NCBI GenBank assembly: GCA_963666995.1
Contig: OY762941.1
Span: 1 to 64,000, forward strand
Length of the DNA stretch: 64,000 nt
Direction of reading: 5' to 3'
Source: Syntrophobacter sp963666995
Lineage (GTDB): Bacteria > Desulfobacterota > Syntrophobacteria > Syntrophobacterales > Syntrophobacteraceae
Made by a program: the position numbers and the translations under genes. Shown piece by piece: positions 19,201 to 27,629 of this stretch. Every line of letters begins with the position of its first letter. The stretch's first letter is position 1. The notes beneath the pieces were generated by a model. It ran no database searches. It saw nothing but the letters and a program-made list of their open reading frames with translations, and had not been told where the DNA came from.

Positions 19201-19372
19201 TGCATCCAAAGCTTTCATTACGCTCGGGCAGTGTTATCTCTTCATGGGCCGCTACAAGGAGGCCAAATCCTCCCTGACGAGCGCCTTGACCCTCGATCCG
19301 GGCATCGCGCACAAGCAGCCTTTCTCAGCCATCATGAGGACGGTGGAGGATCTCGATGGCTCCGAGAACTGA
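16250..19372 (+). CDS. Large polytopic membrane protein (PTPS-related type) with C-terminal TPR region
   Basis: About 1040 residues from the ATG at 16250, which has GGAG 9 bases upstream. The first ~400 residues contain around ten hydrophobic segments and the pattern AGGDTSSHFLAV followed by NYAGFPIFLNYFPFPFF, resembling membrane proteins labelled 6-pyruvoyl-tetrahydropterin-synthase-related; this fold resembles GT-C lipid-linked glycosyltransferases. A mostly soluble, probably extracytoplasmic middle part follows, then two more hydrophobic segments (about residues 675-695 and 755-775). The last ~250 residues are TPR-like (YPLSPVVDHAAHYAVLTY and similar repeats). The radical SAM and GT2 genes follow on the same strand, suggesting a role in a surface glycan or glycolipid. 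Confidence 0.7.
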   Translation: MLQNKYGLLLLLAVEAFLLALFPPSLVFNSSLIAGGDTSSHFLAVSAFRESILSGSSPFSWIYGNYAGFPIFLNYFPFPFFIVTLLSFCMPLTIAFKLVTILPVLMLPLAVYACLRKFGQRDFICGVGSALTLPFITMKGNAMWGGNISSMLAGEFCYGISLALAVYLTGKIFSDISRRKSLFTNSFLEALIALSSGYPLLQIGFGSSYFLFRRRFLPYLISMHLLSFGMISFWILPLLLRLPWDTPFNHAWRFEGWGEPMPPALLPAMLGIVLGWSTRLWRCEVRSGEQESENAGKAQEFLWWNIAVASLFFALGPAVGLVDIRFLPFAHVYLILLGAIGWGKVLARLRYSAAWACVLVLAGLAGGAANIEPISSWIRWNYSGFEAKPLWEPFESANLYLKGDANSPRVMYEHAEITERAGTVRAFELLPYFSGRSTLEGLYMQSSISSPFIFYLQSELSQAPSCPFPGYCYSRLDPGKAAGHLRLFNVGQVIAATEETASLLDRSPEYRPEMAFPPYRIYTVLDSDPTYIVPLRFMPCRIPSDNWKQTQFDWFRKSSLDVPLVVVPKNGEGAFWRGLPAFDGNMDSIPKVPLPDFGAGEVSATAHLEKNKIVVDTSFPNHPLWLKVSYHPDWRVAEGEGEIYLASPAFMLVVPHTSRIVLRFDTTGGIYATGNAVTLITWIFVLLAVCLKPGSRLRRSAEGHRPSSGILCRLAALRVPKPDTNAAPVPAVSRDRQSGCPSISPVVWLLLVLIVCGSLWRRDERDPILLYDKALRIYESAERVNPINRGDEPAARPDPRARADLAKARELFLTCLGKYPLSPVVDHAAHYAVLTYMLEQKWSDAVAFYGTYLSQYPDTRIYPEALYDLGVCSGHLNEPETSRRYFWQVLTFYPDSGLAVHAATALMNSTGADELLAVAREYFDQGDFARACPLLDALSSGQASPAVQAESTLLAAYCRFYQNRWDQAARLFTDYLNGYPGHPAASKAFITLGQCYLFMGRYKEAKSSLTSALTLDPGIAHKQPFSAIMRTVEDLDGSEN

Positions 19373-19471
19373 AGGCGAAACCGAAGCCTGGGCAAAAAAG
19401 GCCCTTTTCCACATGGAAAAATGTCCAAATCCGAAGGAGACATTTCATCGGACCCCGGCAGAGGTCAGGCA

Positions 19472-20806
19472 ATGAGAGTTCTGCTCGTCAACCCTTCATG
19501 GGGGAAACGAGTGGACCGCCGGCGCCACAATCGCTGCTGGCCTCCGCTCGATCTGCTCTATATTGCAGCCGGTCTGCGGGAAGAGGGGTTCGAAGTGTCC
19601 CTTTGTGACGCAAGGGCGTCGGGTGCATCCCCCATGGAAGTGTCCTCTCAGGCGCAATCGGCGGACATCGTCGTCATGAGCACATCGCCCCTGGACCGCT
19701 GGCAATGTCCGAATCTCGACATGGAACCCCTGCTTCGGTTCACCACTCTCATTCCTCCGGAAAAACTCATCCTCTGCGGCGTTCATGGGACCCTGTTTCC
19801 CGAGTCCGTGCTGAATCTAACGGGAGCCGGAGTGGTCGTGAGGGGGGAACCTGAAGAGACGATTCCCGCCGTCTGTCGTGCGATGGCATCGAAGCAGGAT
19901 TCCTATACCCGCCTGAACTCCATCAGCTTTGCGCAAAACGGGAAAACCGTACACAATCCACCGGCCTCTCCCGTCGACATTGCATCCCTGCCGCTCCCCG
20001 CCTACGATCTGACTCAGCCCGGCCTTTACGAGTACGAACCGCTCGGCCGGAGAATGGCCGTGCTGGAGACTTCCCGGGGATGCCCTCACTCCTGCACCTA
20101 TTGTCTCAAGACAATGTACGGCAGCGGCGTGCGCCGGAAACCGCTCGATCGGGTCGGCAAAGAGATGGAGAGCATCCATGAATCGGGCTACCGTTTCGTT
20201 TACTTCATGGACCTCGAATTGTGCCTCAACCGGCAGAGAGTGCTCGATCTTTGCAGGATCACCAGAAGATTTCCACTGGTTTGGTGCTGCCAGACGAGGG
20301 TTGACCACGTCGATCCGGAGCTTCTCGAAGCAATGGCGGGATCCGGGTGCCGGCTGATTCACTACGGGATAGAAGCCGGAGGGTCCGACACCCGGGATGC
20401 GGTCAGGAAAGGAATTTCCCGCTCACAAATCGAAGATGCGATCAGGTGGACCAAATCGGCCGGCATCGCCACGGCGGGGTTTTTTCTGCTGGGATTCCCC
20501 TGGGAAACACCGGCGGACTGGACGGCGACCGAAAAGCTTGCAAGAAAACTCAATCTCACTTACGCTTCATTTCACTCCGTCACCCCGTATCCGGGGACGG
20601 AGTTGGGAACAACCCTTTCGTGCGACTCACCCTGGTGGGAACATGCCTACCGTTCGCATGTCCCCGCAGGCAGGCTCGTCCGCATCTATATGCGGTACTA
20701 CTTCCGTTTGTCTTATATCGCTGAGTTTCTTAGGCATGGTCCGCGCCGGATCGGGGTTTTCCGGCTTTTTCTCGACTATCTCAAAGGCTTCTTCGTTGAC
20801 ATTTAA
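19472..20806 (+). CDS. Radical SAM protein with B12-binding-like N-terminal domain
   Basis: About 444 residues from the ATG at 19472 (AGAGGT upstream; start MRVLLVNPSWG is typical of the family). Residues 1-~140 form a Rossmann-like B12-binding domain (PPLDLLYIAAGLREEG, IVVMSTSP) but lack DxHxxG, so cobalamin would bind, if at all, base-on. The radical SAM motif is SRGCPHSCTYC, followed by FYMDLE-like and YGIEAGG strands. Such enzymes carry out methylations or rearrangements on lipids, hopanoids or natural products. It follows the large membrane protein by about 100 bases and precedes a GT2 gene, so its substrate may be a lipid or glycan. Confidence 0.85.
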   Translation: MRVLLVNPSWGKRVDRRRHNRCWPPLDLLYIAAGLREEGFEVSLCDARASGASPMEVSSQAQSADIVVMSTSPLDRWQCPNLDMEPLLRFTTLIPPEKLILCGVHGTLFPESVLNLTGAGVVVRGEPEETIPAVCRAMASKQDSYTRLNSISFAQNGKTVHNPPASPVDIASLPLPAYDLTQPGLYEYEPLGRRMAVLETSRGCPHSCTYCLKTMYGSGVRRKPLDRVGKEMESIHESGYRFVYFMDLELCLNRQRVLDLCRITRRFPLVWCCQTRVDHVDPELLEAMAGSGCRLIHYGIEAGGSDTRDAVRKGISRSQIEDAIRWTKSAGIATAGFFLLGFPWETPADWTATEKLARKLNLTYASFHSVTPYPGTELGTTLSCDSPWWEHAYRSHVPAGRLVRIYMRYYFRLSYIAEFLRHGPRRIGVFRLFLDYLKGFFVDI

Positions 20807-20845
20807 CACCGGGCCTCCGACTGAAGTGCCAATAGGAAGTTCTGC

Positions 20846-21568
20846 ATGTCCACAGCCGACTTTTCCATTCTGATCCCGGTCTTCAACGAAGAAGAATGCC
20901 TCATCCCGAACATCGGGAAACTCCTCCTTTTTCTGCAGAGCCACGGCCTGAATGGAGAAGTGATACTGGGGAGCAACGGATCGACGGATGCAACCCTGTG
21001 CGCGGGTGAGTTACTGCAGGAGGTTTATCCGCAACGGATACGATTCTTCCACCTGGAGGAGCGAGGGGTGGTGGGAGAAGTCTACAAAAATGCCGTCCGG
21101 GTGGCCTCGTCCCCGCTCTTGATCACGATGGACATGGACCTCTCCGTTGAACTTGAATTCATCCCCATGGCAATCGGGCTCCTCGATCGATACGACCTTG
21201 TGGTGGGATCCAAACAATCCGGTTCTCAGGAACGATCCGTGTGGAGGAGGTTCGGAAGCGGGCTGTTCATCTTCTGCGCTCAGGTCATGTTGAATTTAGG
21301 ATATGATGATTACTCGCTCGGAGCCAAAGCGTACCGTATCGAGAAAATCAAGCCTTTTGTGAACAATATCAGCAAAGACACCAATTACGTGCTGGACCTC
21401 ATTTCCCGGAGCAGCAGGGCCGGTTTGGCCATAACCGTGCTGCCCGTCGGCTGCCAGGATTTCAGAAGAAGCCGTTTCAACCTCGTCCGGGAAGCCTTCG
21501 TCCGCTTCTCCCACCTGTTCCGCCTCTGGCTGAGGCAAAGTCTTGACGGGCAAAACCCTCATTTGTGA
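20846..21568 (+). CDS. Family 2 glycosyltransferase (dolichol-phosphate-mannose-synthase-like)
   Basis: 240 residues; AGGAAG lies before the ATG. The GT-A fold is shown by FSILIPVFNEEE, then GSNGSTDAT, and TMDMDLS in place of the usual DADL metal-binding motif. There are no long membrane segments except a weak hydrophobic region around residues 135-150. It would transfer a sugar from a nucleotide sugar to a lipid carrier or glycan. It follows the radical SAM gene by 39 bases, and its end overlaps the convergent cyclase gene by 10 bases. Confidence 0.85.
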   Translation: MSTADFSILIPVFNEEECLIPNIGKLLLFLQSHGLNGEVILGSNGSTDATLCAGELLQEVYPQRIRFFHLEERGVVGEVYKNAVRVASSPLLITMDMDLSVELEFIPMAIGLLDRYDLVVGSKQSGSQERSVWRRFGSGLFIFCAQVMLNLGYDDYSLGAKAYRIEKIKPFVNNISKDTNYVLDLISRSSRAGLAITVLPVGCQDFRRSRFNLVREAFVRFSHLFRLWLRQSLDGQNPHL

Positions 21569-23808
21569 TCCAGGATTGTGACACAGGTCCAATCCTCTCC
21601 CGGATGTTTGTCCAGAAGCTCTTCGCACCTCTTCAGGTAAAGGATCGACGGGGGATCCGAGGGCCACCACTCTTCCACCTTCCGGAATAATTCCGAAGCC
21701 GTTTGCCAATCGCAGCCGCGAAACGCCGTCATGGCCCGGCGATAGACATCGAGCGGCTCCGCGGGGATGTCATCCCCTCTTTTCCCCATGAGCTGGTAGA
21801 TTGCCACCGGATGTTGTCTGCCCTTGACTCGGACGATATCGAGTTCACGCCCGATAAAATCATCTTTCACGTACTTCCAGGTCATTTCGCTTACCACGAT
21901 GTTGACCCCGTACATCTTGGTCAGACCCTCAAGCCTGGATCCCAGATTCACGTTGTCGCCAAGGACCGTGTAATCGAAACGGCGCTCGGACCCCATGTTC
22001 CCGACCATCATCACTCCGGTATTGATCCCGATTCCGACTTCGAAAATCGGCAGTCCCCGTTCAGCCCAGGACCTGTGGAGATCTCCAAGCGTCCCGACCA
22101 TGTCGAGAGCCGTCGTGCAGGCCCGGTACGGATGGTCTTCCTGGGTGAGCGGCGCTCCGAACAACGCCATGAGGGCATCGCCTATATATTTGTCGAGGGT
22201 GCCGTGATTGTCGAAAACCACCTGGGTCATCCGAGTGAGATAACCGTTCAACTGCGGGACCAGTTCCTCGGGAGGGAGTCTTTCGGACAGGGTCGTGAAC
22301 CCGCGGATGTCGGCAAAAAGGACCGAAAGCTCTTTTTTCTCCCCGCCAAGTTTCAACCTCTCGGGATGAGCCAGCATTTCTTCGACCACGGAACCGTGGA
22401 CATAAAGGTTGAAGGTCTGCCGGATCTTTTGCTTTTCCCGTTCTTCCTTCAAATACCTGTGAACCGAAGTCCCGAGGTAGGCGGTGATGAGGTTGAGCGA
22501 CGGATAGACGTGATTCAACCACATCCCTGCATGGAGGAAAAAATAGTGAGTCGTCAGAACGTAGCCGCCGAGCAGAATCGAAGAAGCGATCGCAAGCGAT
22601 ACGCCTCTCAGGAACCCCTGCAGAATGAGGAAGCACAAGGCCAGGCCGATCAGCGCTCCGAGATCGTAGTAGACCACGGACCGCTCGGAACGATGAAGGA
22701 ACTGCCCCTGGATGACATTTTCCATCACGGTGCAGTGAAGTTCAACCCCCGGAAACACAGTGTCGAACGGCGTAGGACGCATATCGTGAAGCCCCATGGT
22801 GGTGTTGCCGATTACTACCAGGCGGTCTTTCAGGCAGTCGTCGGGCGCCTCGTTGTGGAGCAGCGTCGTGGCGGAAAAGTGAGGAAAGGCGTAGGCCGGA
22901 CCGTAATAGTCCAGCAGCATTTCGCCTTTGTCGTTTGTGGGGATGGAGACATTACCGATCCGGATATCCTGAACTCCATGCTCGTCCAGCTTCACGATCA
23001 TCGGGGTTTCAGGAAATGCGGCAGTGAGCATCTCCAGGGCAAGCGACGGGAATATCCGCTGCTCATACCGGAACACCAAAGGCATCCGGCGGACGGTCCC
23101 GTCAGGGTCGGCAAAGACGTTGAAACTACCGGTGTACCTGGAAGCCTCACGGACCGGCGGGATATTGGTTTCGAGTCCCGAAGATTCGATCAGCCTGCCG
23201 TAGACGGGTTTCTTTTTGACAAGCACGATGGGGCAGGCCGCCTTGTCGAGGACGTCGGCGGGAGGAGTCGGAGGCACGAAGGTACTGTCGATTGAATAGA
23301 AGAAATGCCCGAGAACGAGCGGGATCGAAAGCCGCTTCACCGTTTCCGCAAGGATCGCATCGTCATCTTCCCGTGCGGCCGCTTTCTCCAGGAAGGAAAC
23401 CGCACTTGGGGTCAAACCGAAGGATGGGTTCTCGCGAAGCCGGTTCAGGGTATCCAGTACGGCCTCCTGCCGGAGCTTCAAATCGGGCTCGAAAAAACCC
23501 ATGTCAAGGCCGATGACCCGGGCCCCATACCTGTCAACCGCTTCAAGAAGCTGCGCCATCCGGCGCCTCGGCCACGGCCAGCGCCCATCCGTGTTCACGC
23601 TCCCCTCATCGATGGTCACGAAAGCAACCATGCCGGATGGCCGGATCGGCCCTCTCTGTTTGAAATGGAGGTCCCACGCTTTCAGTTCAACCAGTTCGAG
23701 AAAAGGGACGACGAGAAAGTAAAGACATATCATTATCAGCGTGCTGATCGAAACGAAGAGGACTTCCCATGAAAAGATGGAGCGGCTGAGCTTCTTCACG
23801 ATGTTCAA
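21559..23808 (-). CDS. CHASE2-domain class III adenylate/guanylate cyclase
   Basis: About 749 residues from a TTG at 23808, which has GGAG 8 bases upstream; the frame is open to 23862. One N-terminal membrane segment is followed by an extracytoplasmic CHASE2 domain (about 35-360: GMVAFVTIDEGSVNTDGRWPWPR, LDMGFFEPD, DYYGPAYAFPHFSA). Three membrane segments (about 370-450) then precede the catalytic domain: ELSVLFADIRGFTTLSE and LDKYIGDALMALFGAP carry the two metal aspartates and the ATP-type lysine, and FDYTVLGDNVNLGSRLE completes it. The protein makes cAMP in response to an external or envelope signal. Its C-terminal ~80 residues are short TPR-like. It is the last gene of the FecR set. Confidence 0.88.
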   Translation of the reverse strand: MNIVKKLSRSIFSWEVLFVSISTLIMICLYFLVVPFLELVELKAWDLHFKQRGPIRPSGMVAFVTIDEGSVNTDGRWPWPRRRMAQLLEAVDRYGARVIGLDMGFFEPDLKLRQEAVLDTLNRLRENPSFGLTPSAVSFLEKAAAREDDDAILAETVKRLSIPLVLGHFFYSIDSTFVPPTPPADVLDKAACPIVLVKKKPVYGRLIESSGLETNIPPVREASRYTGSFNVFADPDGTVRRMPLVFRYEQRIFPSLALEMLTAAFPETPMIVKLDEHGVQDIRIGNVSIPTNDKGEMLLDYYGPAYAFPHFSATTLLHNEAPDDCLKDRLVVIGNTTMGLHDMRPTPFDTVFPGVELHCTVMENVIQGQFLHRSERSVVYYDLGALIGLALCFLILQGFLRGVSLAIASSILLGGYVLTTHYFFLHAGMWLNHVYPSLNLITAYLGTSVHRYLKEEREKQKIRQTFNLYVHGSVVEEMLAHPERLKLGGEKKELSVLFADIRGFTTLSERLPPEELVPQLNGYLTRMTQVVFDNHGTLDKYIGDALMALFGAPLTQEDHPYRACTTALDMVGTLGDLHRSWAERGLPIFEVGIGINTGVMMVGNMGSERRFDYTVLGDNVNLGSRLEGLTKMYGVNIVVSEMTWKYVKDDFIGRELDIVRVKGRQHPVAIYQLMGKRGDDIPAEPLDVYRRAMTAFRGCDWQTASELFRKVEEWWPSDPPSILYLKRCEELLDKHPGEDWTCVTILDHK

Positions 23809-24008
23809 GGCAGATACTCCAGGATCGCAACGTGCCGGCCAAACGGCGGGTGGACCCGGCATTCGTCCGCATCATCCGGGAAATGATCGAAGCTCCCCGC
23901 CAAGGCGGCGGAGGAGAACGGCCGTTGCCGCTCGACCGGGATCGGAATCGCTTCACGCCGTATCGATCGACCCGACGGGCAACCAACAACCCAGGCACCC
24001 CTGGGCAA

Positions 24009-27000
24009 TCAATCCTTTTCGACCGTCACCACAAGCTTCCGCACCGTCTGATGCTTTGGCACCGTAACATTGCAGGTGGTCCGGCTCTTCATATTGATCG
24101 TCCGATTGCCGGCACTGTCCGTGAGCGTCACCTTGACCCCGGCTGGAAGATTCTTCAGCTTCCAGCCCAGAACGTAGGCTGTCGATACCTTCCTTACGGG
24201 CACTTTGAGCGTCACCACAAACTTGACGGAACCGCCGTTCAGAGGCCGCGTGTCGATAGCGTACTTGCCGGGCCGGACCGTCCAGGTGCCGTGATCCACA
24301 AAGAGCCGCGGCACGTCGCTTGAGATCGGAGGCGGAGACAGGCAATCCATGGAGTCGGGACCGCTGGAGGCACCGGAGTTGATCCCGAGGAAAAGGGTTT
24401 TGTCCTGATAGCTCCTGGATTTTTCATTCAGGCTAAACGATATCCCGCTGAAGGCTCCGCCGGGAGACGCCTGGGCGCTTTCGGCCTTGATCGGCCCCGT
24501 AATCGTCGAGGGAACGAACAGGAGGTTCACCGTCTGCGAGCTGAAATTGTAAAACCAATATGCATTCCAGGGTTCAAAGGAGGACGCCGACGCCCCTCCC
24601 GCGACAACGGGGTAGTATGATTTGTAGAATCCCCAAGCCTGGTTTTCAATCCATGGGTTGTCGGAGAGCGGATAAGTCACCCGTTCTCCTCCTGCAACCC
24701 CCGATACCAAAACATCCTCGACGGCCAGGGAGTTCAGAAAGGGGTATCCGACCACATTCCATTCCGGGTAAAGCTTCACCGTATAAGGTTGCATGCTCGG
24801 AACAAGCGTGCCGTTGACCTTGAGAGTCCGATCCTTGCTCGTGATAACCCAGTACCCTCGGCCGGGATCGACCGGCGAGATTCCCTCCAGGTAATCTTTG
24901 TACCCCCCGGTGGCGCGGTTGTACTGATAGATCCCCAATTCGGCGGGGTTGTAGACCGGCTTCCCCGCCCCTCCAAATACCGCCAGAGGGTCAGGGTTGT
25001 CGGGATGAACCCCGGGAAGACCGATCAGGTGAAAATCCTGCAGGTCGATGCTCTTGTCTTCGGCGACGTCCGCGATCAGGCGGTAGGTGACCTGCGATTC
25101 TCCCGATGCCGTAAAGGAAGTCTCGGACCATTGCCCCCACGCAGTCGCATCCTTTGCTTTCACCCTGGCATAATAGGTCTCCCCCGTCGTCAGGACCTTT
25201 CCCGCGTACTGCACCGAAGTCGCGCCGCCCGTAACGGCGGCAGGGTTCCACATGATGTCCCCCGACCCGCCGGGACCCGTCCAGACCGCTACCTGACAGG
25301 CGACCTGCGGCTCACCCTCCTCATCATAATAAGTCCAACTGATGGTGTCTCCGTTAACGCGCACCGGCTTCGTGGCGGGCGGCTTATTGGTGCTGAAGCC
25401 CGACCACTTGTATGCAGTCCACCTGTTCCTGACGCGCTTGTAGTAGTCACCCACCGTATAATCGAAGGACTTATCATCCGAGCCCGACACAAGGTCTTCT
25501 ATGTGAACCGGTTTGGCCGGGTCCCTGATGTCGAGCGCGTATTTCAGGGTCCCCTGGATTGTTCCGCCTTTTATCCCAACGTAGTTGATCGAGGCGGGTT
25601 CATACCAGTAATCCTGCCATATCCGGACCTTATATTCCCCGTCCGGATCCGGCAGAAACAGGGAAAGGTCGAAGTCTTTCGACGTAAAGACATCCGGGTA
25701 GGAAGACCCGTCACGAAGCACCCAGGACCTCCCGTCCCAGGTGTAGATGAAGTAAGTGTTCCCACTGGGAATGTAATATCCCTTGCTTACAAAAATAAAA
25801 TCCCTCGATGGGAGCCTCTGATTTCCGATCTCGAAGCCAAGGGACATCTTGTCGCCCGGCCTCATATGAACGTATTTCCCATCCGGCCTTCTGAGCGTGC
25901 TCAAAACGTTCTTCCCCGATTGGCCCGCCGAAACAAGGGACAGGTTCCTGACGGCCTTTGCCGGCTCAGCACCGGTGGAGAGACCCACAAAATCGATTTC
26001 GTGATACTTGGTCCCATGGGAAATGGAATACAACCGTACCTTGCTCGACTCCGCAAAATCCGGCAAATACGGGGACAGGTCGAAGGCGCACTCGGACCAG
26101 TCAAACCTCGGCTTCAGACGCCCCCTCTCAACCCAGTTGCCCGACGGATCCATTGTCTGCACTACAATTGCGGGAGGGCCGACATAAGGTTTGTTTTCTC
26201 CCTGGCCGGCTTCAAAACCCTTGACCCGCAGGACAAGCCTTGCCCCCCGGGAGACATCGATCATGCCGAAATCGACTTCAATATACTCTTCACCGTATAG
26301 CGGGAAGCCGCAGCCGTCCCGGCCGCTTATCGCGGGGCCTGCATCCGGGCCGGCGCTGCTGACCGCGTAGATCGGGCCTGCAAGCGACTCCGTCTCGTAT
26401 GCGAAAACGTTTCCCTTTTCATCCGGCGCAACCGATACTCCGTCGTCATGATCTACGGCAAGCAGGTTCACGGAGTCGGTCCACGATTCCTCGGCATCGA
26501 TCTCTCGAACCTCCAGATGGTAGGAACCGTTCCACGAGACCAGAGGCTTCTGAAGCAGGTAATAGTCCGTGTATTCGCCTCCCGGATATCTTGCGACCGA
26601 GTAGATATCATTGTCTTTTGAAAATTGAGTTCCATCCCATGTATAGACCCATGGGCAGGAGCCGTCGGCCTGCTCGCGGGCTTCAAGCGTCAAGGTCACC
26701 TTGCTGCCGCCGGGATTGTCGTAAACCGTGATGGCGATATCGTCGATGTAGAGCCCCGGAAAGGCCTGACGGTCCCCTTCGTAAGCCCTGAACCTCAAGA
26801 AGATGTTTTTCCCGGCGTAGGTTGAAATGTCGAATTCGTAGACTTTCCAGCCACCGCCCATGTCTCCGAACAGTTCGGCCAGGGTCACCCACGTCCGGCC
26901 GTCGGTCGATACCGAAAAAGCGCCCCTGCTGTGCATTGCGTACACGTCAATGTAGGTGTAGAACCGGACCCTGGCAACTTGACCCGAAGAAAGGGCACGG

Positions 27001-27299
27001 AACTTGATCGCCGGTGAAACCAGGTATCCTTCGGCTCCAATGGGCATGTTGCCCGACAGATTGGTACCCCAGCATTTTTTCCCTGAATGAGCGCTCGAAG
27101 GGCCTGCCTGAGTGGGGGTCCCCCATTGCCACTGAGGGCTGGTACTCCCGGCGGGGGTCACGGGAGCATAGTTTCCGTCGCTCGATTCGAATCCCTCGGA
27201 ATAGATGACTTTCTCGCCGGCGAGCGCGGTCACCGGCAGGAACAGGGCCGCGGCGAGCAAGATGACTGCCATGAAGTTCATCCCGGATTTGACGAGCAT
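24009..27299 (-). CDS. Large secreted multidomain protein (MAM-like and fibronectin-III-like domains)
   Basis: 1096 residues with a clear signal peptide (MNFMAVILLAAALFLPVTALAG). The first domain starts VIYSEGFESSDGNY and contains GYLVSPAIKF and LYIDDIAITVYD, the pattern of jelly-roll (MAM/peptidase-associated) domains. Several beta-rich stretches follow, including two related ones with SFxLGFxIGN- and YIPSGNTYFIYTWDGRSW-like sequence. A fibronectin-III-like domain is at about 640-740 (TGETYYARVKAKDATAWGQW). The last ~80 residues form a beta domain ending VTVPKHQTVRKLVVTVEKD. It has no peptidase motif that I can see. It is probably exported to the outer surface or medium. Confidence 0.72.
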   Translation of the reverse strand: MLVKSGMNFMAVILLAAALFLPVTALAGEKVIYSEGFESSDGNYAPVTPAGSTSPQWQWGTPTQAGPSSAHSGKKCWGTNLSGNMPIGAEGYLVSPAIKFRALSSGQVARVRFYTYIDVYAMHSRGAFSVSTDGRTWVTLAELFGDMGGGWKVYEFDISTYAGKNIFLRFRAYEGDRQAFPGLYIDDIAITVYDNPGGSKVTLTLEAREQADGSCPWVYTWDGTQFSKDNDIYSVARYPGGEYTDYYLLQKPLVSWNGSYHLEVREIDAEESWTDSVNLLAVDHDDGVSVAPDEKGNVFAYETESLAGPIYAVSSAGPDAGPAISGRDGCGFPLYGEEYIEVDFGMIDVSRGARLVLRVKGFEAGQGENKPYVGPPAIVVQTMDPSGNWVERGRLKPRFDWSECAFDLSPYLPDFAESSKVRLYSISHGTKYHEIDFVGLSTGAEPAKAVRNLSLVSAGQSGKNVLSTLRRPDGKYVHMRPGDKMSLGFEIGNQRLPSRDFIFVSKGYYIPSGNTYFIYTWDGRSWVLRDGSSYPDVFTSKDFDLSLFLPDPDGEYKVRIWQDYWYEPASINYVGIKGGTIQGTLKYALDIRDPAKPVHIEDLVSGSDDKSFDYTVGDYYKRVRNRWTAYKWSGFSTNKPPATKPVRVNGDTISWTYYDEEGEPQVACQVAVWTGPGGSGDIMWNPAAVTGGATSVQYAGKVLTTGETYYARVKAKDATAWGQWSETSFTASGESQVTYRLIADVAEDKSIDLQDFHLIGLPGVHPDNPDPLAVFGGAGKPVYNPAELGIYQYNRATGGYKDYLEGISPVDPGRGYWVITSKDRTLKVNGTLVPSMQPYTVKLYPEWNVVGYPFLNSLAVEDVLVSGVAGGERVTYPLSDNPWIENQAWGFYKSYYPVVAGGASASSFEPWNAYWFYNFSSQTVNLLFVPSTITGPIKAESAQASPGGAFSGISFSLNEKSRSYQDKTLFLGINSGASSGPDSMDCLSPPPISSDVPRLFVDHGTWTVRPGKYAIDTRPLNGGSVKFVVTLKVPVRKVSTAYVLGWKLKNLPAGVKVTLTDSAGNRTINMKSRTTCNVTVPKHQTVRKLVVTVEKD

Positions 27300-27629
27300 G
27301 GTTCACTCCTTGAGCTGACTCCAAAACATTCGGGCGCTCTGAGGGCGCTGGAAAATATTGTCTCGCAACGGCCTTTCCCGTTTTACGATTCGGACGGATA
27401 AAACAGTTGCAGCGCTAAAGCCTGGAAACCATCATGCCGATAAGGACGATATGGGGGTTTAGACCCGATCAGCCCCATTGTGTTCCCAAGAGACCGCCTT
27501 TGCCTGCAGTCCGGTACCCTCTGGTGAGCGGGCAGGAGACTGCACTAACGCCGATTCCCTCCCCACTGCCGAAAACCGCAACCCCGATCCTCTCCAGGAC
27601 TCAGAACCAACCCCTTTGCCCCCGTCCCA
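27300..27629. other. Intergenic region, about 330 bases, no gene seen
   Basis: Separates the FecR gene from the downstream secreted-protein gene on the same strand. It is long enough to carry a separate promoter for the latter; a ribosome binding site AAGGAG precedes the ATG at 27299. No other element was recognised. Confidence 0.4.

Noticed and set aside
21703..23295. Plus-strand open frame of 530 codons opposite the cyclase gene
   Set aside because: Antisense to a well-defined CHASE2-cyclase; His/Arg/Gly-rich composition and no domain.
24789..26300. Plus-strand open frame of 503 codons opposite the large secreted protein
   Set aside because: The opposite strand encodes a protein with a signal peptide and repeated beta-domains; the plus frame has shadow composition.
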